DNA of 64,000 nt, taken from Xanthostigma xanthostigma (lineage: Eukaryota; Arthropoda; Insecta; Raphidioptera; Raphidiidae). Below are positions 24,904 to 41,746 of this stretch, piece by piece; position 1 is the first letter of the stretch, and each line of letters begins with the position of its first letter. The notes beneath the pieces were generated by a model. The model did no database searches and had not been told where the DNA came from. It saw only the letters and a list, made by a program, of their open reading frames with translations. Position numbers and translations under genes: made by a program. The DNA is taken from NCBI GenBank assembly GCA_963575645.1, contig OY754475.1, forward strand, positions 16,096,509 through 16,160,508, in the 5' to 3' direction.

Positions 24904-25270
24904 GGTTACTAGGTACTGAAATTAAACACACATCGAGAGACACGGTTTTGTAATTTGTACTACACAAAATAATAAATAAATAATAATTTAGCAGCATGTT
25001 TTAAGCAGTAGGTACTACTTACTAGTGTTATTATTATTATTATTTTTTTTTTTCTATAATATTCGTGCACACAAACAATATCAGCTGATCGGGAACTTAG
25101 CATAAACGAAAAATAAAATAAAACTTTTCCGAAATTGGGACTGCATCAATTAATTATCTTAAAATTATATTGATAAAATATTTTATTATTAATTTTTGTG
25201 TGCCCAGTCGCTATTGTTTTTATTTATTTTTTTTATCTATTTCGGTACGGCCGGGCTACTAAAATAAGTA

Positions 25271-25784
25271 CAGTAGAGACGCGATAATCCGGACTAATTA
25301 AAACACAGCTGATCCGGATTATCAAAATGTCCGGATAACTGGATGTAATTTTAATTATCAAGAAAACAAACTAAAATGCTCATATTTTGCGGCTAACTGT
25401 TTATTTGAGGCTCCCTTTTTTAATTTGTCAAGAATTTCGTTTTTTACTTGCAGTGATAAAGTAACGTGTGATCGTTTATGCGGCGCCATAGTGCGCTCTC
25501 TATGTAATTCTATCTGAGTTTGACAACGACTACATACATACTAAAACCACCTAACTTCTTTCACTTCTCTGACAACAAATATGTATGTAACTGTTTGTAA
25601 CACACCGCCGGCCAATAGTGTTGACGCAAATAGTGCCGGTACAGCTACTCAATAACTAAGTATCATGATCCGGATTACTGAAACTGGAAAAATCCGGACT
25701 ACAATGTACATAATACTATCAAACGACTGTCCGAATTACCAAATAATCCGGATTATGAAGGTTCGGATTAACGCGTCTCTACTG
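25271..25784. mobile_element. pogo/Tigger-like deletion derivative, unit 3
   Basis: 514 bp at the same TA site as unit 2, with the AAATAATCCGG variant near the right end. Confidence 0.85.
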
Positions 25785-25911
25785 TAATATTATAACATAT
25801 TCAAAGTGGACGCAGAAATCAACGTGTAATAAATCCTATAGTAATGAAAACATAATAATAAATAATATTAAAGCCATAACGCCGACGAATTCATTTGTGA
25901 AAATATTTGGT

Positions 25912-25927
25912 GGTTCTGAAAAGAACC
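25912..25927 (-). promoter_or_regulatory. Histone 3' stem-loop, H2B unit 3
   Basis: Minus GGTTCTTTTCAGAACC. Confidence 0.95.
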
Positions 25928-26023
25928 GGTTTTACTTTCTTGTTGTTGTTTGCTTCTTTGACAACACAATTAATATGAAGTCGCGTGGCGTCGATAGATT
26001 GTTAATTTGATTAGGTATAATAT

Positions 26024-26395
26024 CTATTTTGAACTGGTGTATTTGGTGACGGCTTTTGTGCCTTCACTGACGGCGTGTTTGGCAAGTTCACCCGGTAAAA
26101 GCAGACGAACTGCAGTTTGAATTTCCCGGCTGGTGATTGTTGAACGTTTATTGTAATGCGCCAATCGCGATGCTTCGGCGGCAATACGTTCGAAAATATC
26201 GTTCACGAAACTGTTCATGATGCTCATGGCTTTGCTGGAAATACCGGTGTCGGGATGAACTTGTTTCAAAACTTTGTAAATGTAAATGGCGTAGCTTTCC
26301 TTCCTCTTGCGCTTCTTCTTCTTGTCACTTTTTGAGATGTTCTTTTGCGCTTTGCCAGCTTTTTTAGCGGCTTTGCCACTGGTTTTAGGCGGCAT
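26024..26395 (-). CDS. H2B: Histone H2B, unit 3
   Basis: Identical 123-residue H2B; stem-loop 96 nt beyond the stop. Confidence 0.98.
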   Translation of the reverse strand: MPPKTSGKAAKKAGKAQKNISKSDKKKKRKRKESYAIYIYKVLKQVHPDTGISSKAMSIMNSFVNDIFERIAAEASRLAHYNKRSTITSREIQTAVRLLLPGELAKHAVSEGTKAVTKYTSSK

Positions 26396-27094
<699 letters not shown>

Positions 27095-27153
27095 GTTCAT
27101 CACCCATACACATCAAGTGCGAGGCGACGGCATCTCGATTATAATCAAAAACC

Positions 27154-27169
27154 GGTCCTTTTAAGGACC
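27154..27169 (+). promoter_or_regulatory. Histone 3' stem-loop, H2A unit 3
   Basis: GGTCCTTTTAAGGACC, UUUA loop. Confidence 0.92.
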
Positions 27170-27275
27170 ACCAAAATTTTTATAGATATATTCGTTTTAC
27201 ATTACGAGCCGACAGATTATATTTTAGTAATAATAAAAATCGCCATTTTTTTCAATTCGTAACAAAAACATTGTA

Positions 27276-27786
27276 CAATAGGTCATATGCATGATTTTTT
27301 TTTTTATATTTTTAATAGATTATTTAGTCAGCCATAATACGGAAAAAAATTGATAATCATTTAAAAATGTAATATTATCATAAGAAAAAAAATATTAAAT
27401 TTCACATTCAAAAATAGACAGTTTAAACAATCGGCCATGTTCGCGGGCTTATGTGACGTCATGATATACGATGCATGCCAACCTTGGTGTCAAATTTTCA
27501 ATGTTCTAAATGAAGTTTATTTGTTGTTTTCTCTAAATACTGACATAATCTTACTGTGAGACGACACAGTCGTCATGAAAACTGTTGTTGATATATACTC
27601 TGACGTCACGATGCGTTTTGAAAATTCGAAAATAGCGCTTATTTTCGACATTTCTTTTTTATTATTTGTATTTTTTTCAGCGATTAGATTAATAAACTAA
27701 CCATTACGTTATGATCAAGAACTAAAATATATTTCGAAATAAAAATTTTAACCAATTTGGAGTTTTATGCATAATATGACCTATTG
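27276..27786. mobile_element. Inverted-repeat element A, unit 3
   Basis: Same as unit 2, with the 3-base interruption of the right repeat. Confidence 0.5.
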
Positions 27787-27906
27787 CCTATAGATTCCCC
27801 ATTTCTTACAAGTTGATATAGTTTACACAATAAAGTTTTTTTTCTTTTTTATTTATTTATTTTTCCCCTCAGTGTATGTTAGTCTTTCATAAATTTGGAA
27901 CCTATT

Positions 27907-29800
27907 ATAATATCCTCGCCTGAATGCAAGAACTGGGTAACTTATTTTATAATGTTTAGAGATAATGGCAAAAACATTATTTTTTAGATTTTAGAAATTG
28001 CTTTAGGGCTACAAATATTAAGAAAATAACCCAGTTTTTTTTTTAATGAGCTTTATTTTTATCTAAATATTACATCAAAAGGGAAAAATAAAATAAAAAC
28101 ACGAACGAACATTTTTTTTTTAAACAAAAAACTATAGTTACCTACTTTTTGCACTAGCAACGGAACTAAACTTAAATACAACAGCAATAAATGGGAATCT
28201 TTAGTTGCCTACTTTTAACAACATAAATGAATCTCCGAAAGTTCTGTAACAATTAGCTATCTCTAGTTACCCATCTAGATAACATAAAATAAATTTTATA
28301 GTTGTTTTTTTTTGTGTAATAACTGGGCATTTTTAGTTGTCTACTTCTAGCACTGTGTATAGCGCCCGGTAAACTATGTCAAAACAAGCTATCTGTAGTT
28401 ACCCACTTATCACTAGTGATGTGCCGGATCGCTAAAAATGTATATCCGCGGATACGGATCTTAACTTTCTTAGAGTACGCGGCGGTAAATATTGCACATC
28501 GACCTTTGGAAAGAGACTATCTGTTATGGGAAAAAGTTATTGACCTCTTTAAGAGTTAACTCTCATAACAGATTGTCTCTTTCCATAGATCGATGTGCAA
28601 TATCTCATTATTATATAAATATAATTATAAGTATAGTTGATTAAGTACCTTTGAGTTATGTACTATTAGTATGGTACTCACTACGATAAATGTTTGCAAT
28701 ATAAAGGTGCCAAATACGATTTAAAAAAATAAAAAAAAATAATCTGAATGGAATTTAACAGGTTTTCATTATTACCTGATCACCTATATCTAATATATAA
28801 AATTCTCGTGTCACAGTTTTCGAAGTCATACTCCTCCGAAACGGCTTGACGGATTTTGATGAAATTTTTTGTGCTTATCCGGTATCTATGAGAATCGGCC
28901 AACATCTATTTTTCATCCCCCTAAATGTTAGGGGTAGTCCACCCTTAAATTTTTTTTTCTTCCTTTGATTATAATTATTATTAAAGACACGATTTTTTTT
29001 TTAAATTCGTATCCATGGTTTTAAAATATAAACAGCCTTATGTATGATTTGAAAAAATTCTGTCAAAAATTAAAAAAACATTGATTTATATACTTTTAAC
29101 ATTTTTCATCATTAAATAATTTTCAAGTGATTTTATAACCTCAAAAGTACTCAACACGTGACACGAGCTTCCAATAACAACGGATTTTGTGTTGTAAGTA
29201 TACTTTTTTTTATTCATATCGAAAATGTTGTTGATCTTATAAAAATTGGTCGATAATTTATTTATTGAAGAGTACTAATCAGACGTTAATCAAATATTCA
29301 AATATCCCCATTCGTTCTTTTGCACCGGGCACGACGGCGCAGCCGGAGTGTTCGACATACACACATATACGTCCATGTATATTTTAAAATAAATAAAATA
29401 GATAGATAGATGTTCCAATTATATAGATATATATATATAATACTGTTAGGCGGTACGAAGTTCGCCGGGTCCGCTAGTAATATATAAAATTTCATCTATG
29501 AATTGAAAATGAATAAGGTAAAAGATCCGCCAAAAACTAACGGATCCGGACACGGATCTTTCTTCTCCCTCGGATACGGATATCCGGCACATCACTACTT
29601 ATAACATAAAAAGTTATCTGTTTGTTTCTTTTTTCCCAATTTTTTACATTGTTTAATAGATGACGCTAGTTTCTTTCGGCAAGTTACCCAGTTTTAGCAT
29701 CCAATTCTACTTGATTTAAACTATGTCACTCACAAAGTGGATAACTCAAAATAACAAAATTTTGAGTTACCCAGTTCTTACATTCAGGCGACGATATTAT
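27907..29800. mobile_element. Nested element complex, unit 3
   Basis: Element B with the hAT-like element (28414-29597), Helitron (28789-29477) and 77-bp insert (28045-28121). Confidence 0.65.
28789..29477 (+). mobile_element. Non-autonomous Helitron, unit 3
   Basis: 689 bp, TC...CTAG ends, same A|T site as unit 2. Confidence 0.85.
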
Positions 29801-30194
29801 CAATTATTATAATACTTAATATTATGTTAGAAACATGAAATTTTCTACATATACGTATTTACTTACGTAACATTTTCACGATTTTTTTTAATATACCAGT
29901 AGATTAAAAAATATATCAAATTCTAGGTAATGAGAGAGACTAGAATCGTTTCTTTATGCATTATTGCATTATACCTACATATCTATACTGTGTTATATTA
30001 TCAGCTATTTATTATTTTCATGTCGTTTTATGACAACGTTCAGTTACACTTCGATAATAATTAATAGATAATTAATTTATATCAATAGTTGAAAAATCAA
30101 TAAAAAACAATAATATATACGACGTACCTATAGGTGTGTAATTTTCTTTAAGTTCATAGCACATTGTCACGAATTTATTTGATAAGAAATTGGT

Positions 30195-30210
30195 GGCTCT
30201 GAAAAGAGCC
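30195..30210 (-). promoter_or_regulatory. Histone 3' stem-loop, H4 unit 3
   Basis: Minus GGCTCTTTTCAGAGCC. Confidence 0.95.
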
Positions 30211-30331
30211 GGTTGTTAGTCAATGTATGTATTATTGTGTGTGTGTGTTTTAAACGAGACGTGAACGTGTTCGTTCAAATTTCATGGTAATTGGAGTGAT
30301 GACGACGACGACTGCGTTGTGGTTCGCGAAT

Positions 30332-31370
<1,039 letters not shown>

Positions 31371-31481
31371 GATGATTCTGACAGCACGACATACATAACT
31401 CTGTTGCATTGTTGTTTAAAAAAAAAAAAAAAAACGAAAACACCACCGTGGCACGCACGCAGCAGAAACGGGAAAAAAACC

Positions 31482-31497
31482 GGCTCTTTTCAGAGCC
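31482..31497 (+). promoter_or_regulatory. Histone 3' stem-loop, H3 unit 4
   Basis: GGCTCTTTTCAGAGCC, then ACCA. Confidence 0.95.
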
Positions 31498-32407
31498 ACC
31501 AACTTTTTTATTTGAATACGTTCGAAATACGTGAAGAGCAAAATTTAATCTTTCTCTGTAATTACAATGAAAATAGATTAATCTAAATAAAAGTAAAAAA
31601 AAAACTAATGTGGGGGAGGATCGTTCTGAATGATATATTAGACGAAAGGAGGCTATGAGTAGGTATAGAGTTACTCAGTTTAATAATATGAATAAGATTT
31701 TTTTTTTTTTTTAAATCAGAATACAACTTCCTTATGATAACCGCAAGCCCCCCACCCCAGAAAAGATCAGTACTATATAGGGTCCTGACTCCTCCTGATT
31801 TGTCCTCTTTTTAAAGACGTCCGAGCGGGTTTTTTTTTTTTTTTTTTTGTTTTGTTTACAGTGCGGATTTTAATTTAACTAGATAAATCTTTTTTTTATC
31901 AAGAGACTATACTATAGAAGAATGTTTATGTTGTTTCTTAATTCGCAAAGATTTATTTTTGCTTATTGGAGTAAAGAAAGTAGAGTTATTGTTTGTTTTT
32001 TTTTCTAATTTTTATACGGCTCTTTAATTTAATTACCAAAGAGAATAGAGATATTAATAATAATATGAAAGCTTGTAAAATTCCATAGATAACTTTAATT
32101 TTGTACTATGTCAAGTTGCACCTAAGATGGTAAAATATTACGGTATTTAATTTCATCTGCACATTTTGTACATTTTCCCAATATTCAAAGAATTTAAATT
32201 AAAAAAAAAAAATAATTTTTATGCATGTTTTGATTTAATTTTCTTCCTTTTTGAAAATATACTTACACTGATTATTGTAAGGGAAATAATACTAAATATT
32301 TATTATTAGTAATTTAATACATAATAATATACTTATAGGTAGGTACCTACCCACGATTTGTCAAAACTTTCAAAGTCGTAACGAACTCATTTTTAAAAGG
32401 AATTGTT
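31498..32407. other. H3-H1 spacer, unit 4
   Basis: AT-rich; no gene seen. Confidence 0.65.
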
Positions 32408-32423
32408 GGCCCTGAAAAGGGCC
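32408..32423 (-). promoter_or_regulatory. Histone 3' stem-loop, H1 unit 4
   Basis: Minus GGCCCTTTTCAGGGCC. Confidence 0.95.
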
Positions 32424-32530
32424 ATTTTTTATGGCGATTTCAAAACTGCAGCACGTCCGACGGCGATTATTATATCGATGCGTGAACGCTGTAATAAGAG
32501 AATGGACGATGATAAAAAACAACGAACGAT

Positions 32531-33193
32531 TCACTTCTTTTTTGCCGCTGTTTTCTTAGGAGATTTGGCAACTTTCGCAGAAGCCTTTTTCGGTTTCGGT
32601 GCTTTGGGCTTCTTGGTCGGTCCTTTGGTCGCTTTCTTGGCCTTGGACGGCGTCGACGGTTTAGATTTCGGCGTGGCGGCTGTCGATTTTTTAGTCGACG
32701 CTGCAGATTTTTTTGCACTTTTTACAGTCGACTGTTTCTTCGCGGCCGCTGCTTTTTTGGCAGCAGCAACACCGGTCGCTTTGGTGGTGACGGCTTTCTT
32801 TTCTTTCACCGCACGTTTAGTCTTCTTCGGCGCAGCCGTCGAATCGGACGAGCCCTGTTTGCTTGCCGCTGCCAATTTGAACGAACCGGAAGCACCTTTG
32901 CCTTTTGTCTGCACTAAAGATCCGTTCGTGACGGCGGCTTTGAGATATTTCTTTATGAACGGTGCAAGTTTCTCCGAGTCGACTTTGTAATTGGCGGCTG
33001 TGTATTTCTTGATGGCTTGCAGTGAAGAACCGCCGCGTTCTTTCAAATTCTTAATGGCATTGTTGACCATCTCCGATGTCGGTGGGTGAGTCGGTTTGTT
33101 TCGCGCTGCTCCTGTTTTTTTTGCCGCACTCTTCTTGACGGGAGTGGTCTTTTCAACGGCGCCGGATGCCGGTGCTGTAGCCGTGTCAGTCAT
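32531..33193 (-). CDS. H1: Linker histone H1, unit 4
   Basis: 220-residue H1 identical in protein to other units. Confidence 0.97.
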   Translation of the reverse strand: MTDTATAPASGAVEKTTPVKKSAAKKTGAARNKPTHPPTSEMVNNAIKNLKERGGSSLQAIKKYTAANYKVDSEKLAPFIKKYLKAAVTNGSLVQTKGKGASGSFKLAAASKQGSSDSTAAPKKTKRAVKEKKAVTTKATGVAAAKKAAAAKKQSTVKSAKKSAASTKKSTAATPKSKPSTPSKAKKATKGPTKKPKAPKPKKASAKVAKSPKKTAAKKK

Positions 33194-33436
33194 ATCGAAA
33201 ATAAAATATTATGTCGAGTATTTTATATTATCGGAAAATATTTTATTAACCAATTAAATATAATTGATTAAACACACCAACAACAATCGACGTAGTGTAA
33301 TGAAATTATGAAATAGCTTTTTATTTTGAGTATACTCAGCGTATGCGGTGAACTCAGAACTGTGAGTGTCAAATGAATGAGCGCACACGTATAGTCGCCG
33401 GTAGTCGTGCAAGCGGTACGACCGTGCAGAGAACGC

Positions 33437-33724
33437 ATGGCGTTGAGAAGAGATTGTCACGTTGTGTTTGATGTCGACGTTCGCGCTAAGCGAATCGACT
33501 TTATGACGACGTACAATCGATACGGCGTCGATCCGAGCGTCGACAACAGTCTCGACGAATATTTCTTAAATGCGTGCACAAGTCTAAAACGTTTCGTTAA
33601 TTTTCTATGCGATTTAATGCCGCCGAAAGAGCCCCTCTTTCTCTATAGTGTAATGTCGGCACAGTTTACATCGAATTTTGACAATTTTCACCGACGCACC
33701 TTAATGTATATTGATCGAAAATAA
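33437..33724 (+). CDS. Uncharacterised 95-codon ORF, unit 4
   Basis: Unchanged copy of the unrecognised ORF. Confidence 0.35.
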   Translation: MALRRDCHVVFDVDVRAKRIDFMTTYNRYGVDPSVDNSLDEYFLNACTSLKRFVNFLCDLMPPKEPLFLYSVMSAQFTSNFDNFHRRTLMYIDRK

Positions 33725-35044
33725 CCAACGCCAATATCACTAAACATCGTAGTCAACGAATGTACAGTCGGCTCTGCTCGACGTGTCGAATTAATAGATG
33801 AAAAAAAACATTCATCCGTTCGACACCGGCACACGCGCCGCTCGACGTCCAGACTCCCGAAGCATTTTCATGCGACGATCGACACTAATTCATTTTAAAA
33901 AAAATTCAACTTTGCAATAGCGAACGAGTATAATTGAATTGAAAAAGACGGACACAAACAGCAATGAGAAAAATTCAATATATATATCGAACAAATATGC
34001 CGAACCTCTATACGCGCAGTTAATTTGTTTAACATAATATGAACATTACGCGCGCGTTTTCAGGACCGAATGTTTTTTTATTCTTTATTTTCTTTTAATG
34101 GACTTACGTCGGCTATTATAATTGCTTTTTTTTAATTTAATTTTTCTTTTGAGTCCATACAAAAAATATTATGTATTGAAAAATAATCAAATGAATGATA
34201 TTGAAGAACACAAAAAAATATTGCCTTAAAATAACAAATGTATAATATATTTTTTTATAATATATATAATTAATAATGCTATATATTAACACCTGAAGAC
34301 GTCATCATAATTATTAAGTCTGTTTTTCACATAAAACTCAATATACTTACCTAATAATAATAATAATATTTTGAATATTATATAGGTATAGGTATGTATA
34401 ATATTTTGTAGACTATATTATTATCTATACGTAGGTAAAACCTAATTTTAAATCGAATTTGTTGCAGACCAAATTCAAATTATGTACCAAAATAAATTAT
34501 TACAGAAATGTTATAAGTTTTTTCTATTGAAAGTGTCTTTTATAATATGATCCCTGTGCATTGGAAACTTATTGTACTGGGTCCGAGAATAGAAATCAAC
34601 ATCGGTCGACAATTTTATTTATTTGACGAGTTCTATTCAAAAATTTGAATCACTATACAGTATTATTAGATTATTTTTTGAAAAAAAGTATGCGCGTGGT
34701 TGCAATGTAGATACGAAGGCATAGGTCATTTTTATTCTCTTTAAATAGGGACGACAACAACAACGTTAAGTATATTTATCATTTCATCCGTCTATCTACA
34801 TTATAATATATAAGTATTATTTTTTAGTCATGATGTTTATCAAATACCTACATATTCAATTTTCAATCTAATTATAATGGGAAGTCGGTCGGTATACAGT
34901 CTTAAAGCACGACCCCCCCGCCTCACGACTTGTGTGTTTTTTTTTTTTTTTTATTATTGTGACGGAAAGTTTCAACAATATTGGCGCACGATATCTAATG
35001 AATTAATAAAATAATAATCAATTTATCATAAAAACAAAACAAAA
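33725..35044. other. ORF-5S spacer, unit 4
   Basis: As unit 2; no gene seen. Confidence 0.6.
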
Positions 35045-35164
35045 ATGACAACGGCACGCGGTGTTCCCAAGCGGTCACCCATCCAAGTACTGACCGCGCC
35101 CGATGTTGCTTAACTTCGGTGATCGGACGAGAACCGGTGTTTTCAACATGGTATGGCCGTTGCC
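35045..35164 (-). rRNA. 5S: 5S ribosomal RNA, unit 4
   Basis: Same 120-nt gene; internal promoter boxes and T-run terminator intact. Confidence 0.95.
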
Positions 35165-35531
35165 GGTTACTAGGTACTGAAATTAAACACACATCGAGAG
35201 ACACGGTTTTGTAATTTGTACTACACAAAATAATAAATAAATAATAATTTAGCAGCATGTTTTAAGCAGTAGGTACTACTTACTAGTGTTATTATTATTA
35301 TTATTTTTTTTTTTCTATAATATTCGTGCACACAAACAATATCAGCTGATCGGGAACTTAGCATAAACGAAAAATAAAATAAAACTTTTCCGAAATTGGG
35401 ACTGCATCAATTAATTATCTTAAAATTATATTGATAAAATATTTTATTATTAATTTTTGTGTGCCCAGTCGCTATTGTTTTTATTTATTTTTTTTATCTA
35501 TTTCGGTACGGCCGGGCTACTAAAATAAGTA

Positions 35532-36045
35532 CAGTAGAGACGCGATAATCCGGACTAATTAAAACACAGCTGATCCGGATTATCAAAATGTCCGGATAAC
35601 TGGATGTAATTTTAATTATCAAGAAAACAAACTAAAATGCTCATATTTTGCGGCTAACTGTTTATTTGAGGCTCCCTTTTTTAATTTGTCAAGAATTTCG
35701 TTTTTTACTTGCAGTGATAAAGTAACGTGTGATCGTTTATGCGGCGCCATAGTGCGCTCTCTATGTAATTCTATCTGAGTTTGACAACGACTACATACAT
35801 ACTAAAACCACCTAACTTCTTTCACTTCTCTGACAACAAATATGTATGTAACTGTTTGTAACACACCGCCGGCCAATAGTGTTGACGCAAATAGTGCCGG
35901 TACAGCTACTCAATAACTAAGTATCATGATCCGGATTACTGAAACTGGAAAAATCCGGACTACAATGTACATAATACTATCAAACGACTGTCCGAATTAC
36001 CAAATAATCCGGATTATGAAGGTTCGGATTAACGCGTCTCTACTG
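35532..36045. mobile_element. pogo/Tigger-like deletion derivative, unit 4
   Basis: 514 bp at the shared TA site; AAATAATCCGG variant. Confidence 0.85.
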
Positions 36046-36172
36046 TAATATTATAACATATTCAAAGTGGACGCAGAAATCAACGTGTAATAAATCCTAT
36101 AGTAATGAAAACATAATAATAAATAATATTAAAGCCATAACGCCGACGAATTCATTTGTGAAAATATTTGGT

Positions 36173-36188
36173 GGTTCTGAAAAGAACC
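36173..36188 (-). promoter_or_regulatory. Histone 3' stem-loop, H2B unit 4
   Basis: Minus GGTTCTTTTCAGAACC. Confidence 0.95.
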
Positions 36189-36284
36189 GGTTTTACTTTC
36201 TTGTTGTTGTTTGCTTCTTTGACAACACAATTAATATGAAGTCGCGTGGCGTCGATAGATTGTTAATTTGATTAGGTATAATAT

Positions 36285-36656
36285 CTATTTTGAACTGGTG
36301 TATTTGGTGACGGCTTTTGTGCCTTCACTGACGGCGTGTTTGGCAAGTTCACCCGGTAAAAGCAGACGAACTGCAGTTTGAATTTCCCGGCTGGTGATTG
36401 TTGAACGTTTATTGTAATGCGCCAATCGCGATGCTTCGGCGGCAATACGTTCGAAAATATCGTTCACGAAACTGTTCATGATGCTCATGGCTTTGCTGGA
36501 AATACCGGTGTCGGGATGAACTTGTTTCAAAACTTTGTAAATGTAAATGGCGTAGCTTTCCTTCCTCTTGCGCTTCTTCTTCTTGTCACTTTTTGAGATG
36601 TTCTTTTGCGCTTTGCCAGCTTTTTTAGCGGCTTTGCCACTGGTTTTAGGCGGCAT
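36285..36656 (-). CDS. H2B: Histone H2B, unit 4
   Basis: Identical 123-residue H2B. Confidence 0.98.
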   Translation of the reverse strand: MPPKTSGKAAKKAGKAQKNISKSDKKKKRKRKESYAIYIYKVLKQVHPDTGISSKAMSIMNSFVNDIFERIAAEASRLAHYNKRSTITSREIQTAVRLLLPGELAKHAVSEGTKAVTKYTSSK

Positions 36657-37355
<699 letters not shown>

Positions 37356-37414
37356 GTTCATCACCCATACACATCAAGTGCGAGGCGACGGCATCTCGAT
37401 TATAATCAAAAACC

Positions 37415-37430
37415 GGTCCTTTTAAGGACC
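37415..37430 (+). promoter_or_regulatory. Histone 3' stem-loop, H2A unit 4
   Basis: GGTCCTTTTAAGGACC, UUUA loop. Confidence 0.92.
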
Positions 37431-37536
37431 ACCAAAATTTTTATAGATATATTCGTTTTACATTACGAGCCGACAGATTATATTTTAGTAATAATAAAAA
37501 TCGCCATTTTTTTCAATTCGTAACAAAAACATTGTA

Positions 37537-38047
37537 CAATAGGTCATATGCATGATTTTTTTTTTTATATTTTTAATAGATTATTTAGTCAGCCATAATA
37601 CGGAAAAAAATTGATAATCATTTAAAAATGTAATATTATCATAAGAAAAAAAATATTAAATTTCACATTCAAAAATAGACAGTTTAAACAATCGGCCATG
37701 TTCGCGGGCTTATGTGACGTCATGATATACGATGCATGCCAACCTTGGTGTCAAATTTTCAATGTTCTAAATGAAGTTTATTTGTTGTTTTCTCTAAATA
37801 CTGACATAATCTTACTGTGAGACGACACAGTCGTCATGAAAACTGTTGTTGATATATACTCTGACGTCACGATGCGTTTTGAAAATTCGAAAATAGCGCT
37901 TATTTTCGACATTTCTTTTTTATTATTTGTATTTTTTTCAGCGATTAGATTAATAAACTAACCATTACGTTATGATCAAGAACTAAAATATATTTCGAAA
38001 TAAAAATTTTAACCAATTTGGAGTTTTATGCATAATATGACCTATTG
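37537..38047. mobile_element. Inverted-repeat element A, unit 4
   Basis: Same as unit 2. Confidence 0.5.
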
Positions 38048-38167
38048 CCTATAGATTCCCCATTTCTTACAAGTTGATATAGTTTACACAATAAAGTTTT
38101 TTTTCTTTTTTATTTATTTATTTTTCCCCTCAGTGTATGTTAGTCTTTCATAAATTTGGAACCTATT

Positions 38168-40061
38168 ATAATATCCTCGCCTGAATGCAAGAACTGGGTA
38201 ACTTATTTTATAATGTTTAGAGATAATGGCAAAAACATTATTTTTTAGATTTTAGAAATTGCTTTAGGGCTACAAATATTAAGAAAATAACCCAGTTTTT
38301 TTTTTAATGAGCTTTATTTTTATCTAAATATTACATCAAAAGGGAAAAATAAAATAAAAACACGAACGAACATTTTTTTTTTAAACAAAAAACTATAGTT
38401 ACCTACTTTTTGCACTAGCAACGGAACTAAACTTAAATACAACAGCAATAAATGGGAATCTTTAGTTGCCTACTTTTAACAACATAAATGAATCTCCGAA
38501 AGTTCTGTAACAATTAGCTATCTCTAGTTACCCATCTAGATAACATAAAATAAATTTTATAGTTTTTTTTTTTTGTGTAATAACTGGGCATTTTTAGTTG
38601 TCTACTTCTAGCACTGTGTATAGCGCCCGGTAAACTATGTCAAAACAAGCTATCTGTAGTTACCCACTTATCACTAGTGATGTGCCGGATCGCTAAAAAT
38701 GTATATCCGCGGATACGGATCTTAACTTTCTTAGAGTACGCGGCGGTAAATATTGCACATCGACCTTTGGAAAGAGACTATCTGTTATGGGAAAAAGTTA
38801 TTGACCTCTTTAAGAGTTAACTCTCATAACAGATTGTCTCTTTCCATAGATCGATGTGCAATATCTCATTATTATATAAATATAATTATAAGTATAGTTG
38901 ATTAAGTACCTTTGAGTTATGTACTATTAGTATGGTACTCACTACGATAAATGTTTGCAATATAAAGGTGCCAAATACGATTTAAAAAAATAAAAAAAAA
39001 TAATCTGAATGGAATTTAACAGGTTTTCATTATTACCTGATCACCTATATCTAATATATAAAATTCTCGTGTCACAGTTTTCGAAGTCATACTCCTCCGA
39101 AACGGCTTGACGGATTTTGATGAAATTTTTTGTGCTTATCCGGTATCTATGAGAATCGGCCAACATCTATTTTTCATCCCCCTAAATGTTAGGGGTAGTC
39201 CACCCTTAAATTTTTTTTTCTTCCTTTGATTATAATTATTATTAAAGACACGATTTTTTTTTTAAATTCGTATCCATGGTTTTAAAATATAAACAGCCTT
39301 ATGTATGATTTGAAAAAATTCTGTCAAAAATTAAAAAAACATTGATTTATATACTTTTAACATTTTTCATCATTAAATAATTTTCAAGTGATTTTATAAC
39401 CTCAAAAGTACTCAACACGTGACACGAGCTTCCAATAACAACGGATTTTGTGTTGTAAGTATACTTTTTTTTATTCATATCGAAAATGTTGTTGATCTTA
39501 TAAAAATTGGTCGATAATTTATTTATTGAAGAGTACTAATCAGACGTTAATCAAATATTCAAATATCCCCATTCGTTCTTTTGCACCGGGCACGACGGCG
39601 CAGCCGGAGTGTTCGACATACACACATATACGTCCATGTATATTTTAAAATAAATAAAATAGATAGATAGATGTTCCAATTATATAGATATATATATATA
39701 ATACTGTTAGGCGGTACGAAGTTCGCCGGGTCCGCTAGTAATATATAAAATTTCATCTATGAATTGAAAATGAATAAGGTAAAAGATCCGCCAAAAACTA
39801 ACGGATCCGGACACGGATCTTTCTTCTCCCTCGGATACGGATATCCGGCACATCACTACTTATAACATAAAAAGTTATCTGTTTGTTTCTTTTTTCCCAA
39901 TTTTTTACATTGTTTAATAGATGACGCTAGTTTCTTTCGGCAAGTTACCCAGTTTTAGCATCCAATTCTACTTGATTTAAACTATGTCACTCACAAAGTG
40001 GATAACTCAAAATAACAAAATTTTGAGTTACCCAGTTCTTACATTCAGGCGACGATATTAT
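38168..40061. mobile_element. Nested element complex, unit 4
   Basis: Element B with the hAT-like element (38675-39858), Helitron (39050-39738) and 77-bp insert (38306-38382). Confidence 0.65.
39050..39738 (+). mobile_element. Non-autonomous Helitron, unit 4
   Basis: 689 bp, TC...CTAG ends. Confidence 0.85.
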
Positions 40062-40447
40062 CAATTATTATAATACTTAATATTATGTTAGAAACATGAA
40101 AATTTCTACATATACCTACGTAACATTTTCACGATTTTTTTTAATATACCAGTAGATTAAAAAATATATCAAATTCTAGGTAATGAGAGAGACTAGAATC
40201 GTTTCTTTATGCATTATTGCATTATACCTACATATCTATACTGTGTTATATTATCAGCTATTTATTATTTTCATGTCGTTTTATGACAACGTTCAGTTAC
40301 ACTTCGATAATAATTAATAGATAATTAATTTATATCAATAGTTGAAAAATCAATAAAAAACAATAATATATACGACGTACCTATAGGTGTGTAATTTTCT
40401 TTAAGTTCATAGCACATTGTCACGAATTTATTTGATAAGAAATTGGT

Positions 40448-40463
40448 GGCTCTGAAAAGAGCC
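40448..40463 (-). promoter_or_regulatory. Histone 3' stem-loop, H4 unit 4
   Basis: Minus GGCTCTTTTCAGAGCC. Confidence 0.95.
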
Positions 40464-40584
40464 GGTTGTTAGTCAATGTATGTATTATTGTGTGTGTGTG
40501 TTTTAAACGAGACGTGAACGTGTTCGTTTAAATTTCATGGTAATTGGAGTGATGACGACGACGACTGCGTTGTGGTTCGCGAAT

Positions 40585-41623
<1,039 letters not shown>

Positions 41624-41730
41624 GATGATTCTGACAGCACGACATACATAACTCTGTTGCATTGTTGTTTAAAAAAAAAAAAACGAAAACACCACCGTGG
41701 CACGCACGCAGCAGAAACGGGAAAAAAACC

Positions 41731-41746
41731 GGCTCTTTTCAGAGCC
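41731..41746 (+). promoter_or_regulatory. Histone 3' stem-loop, H3 unit 5
   Basis: GGCTCTTTTCAGAGCC, then ACCA. Confidence 0.95.
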
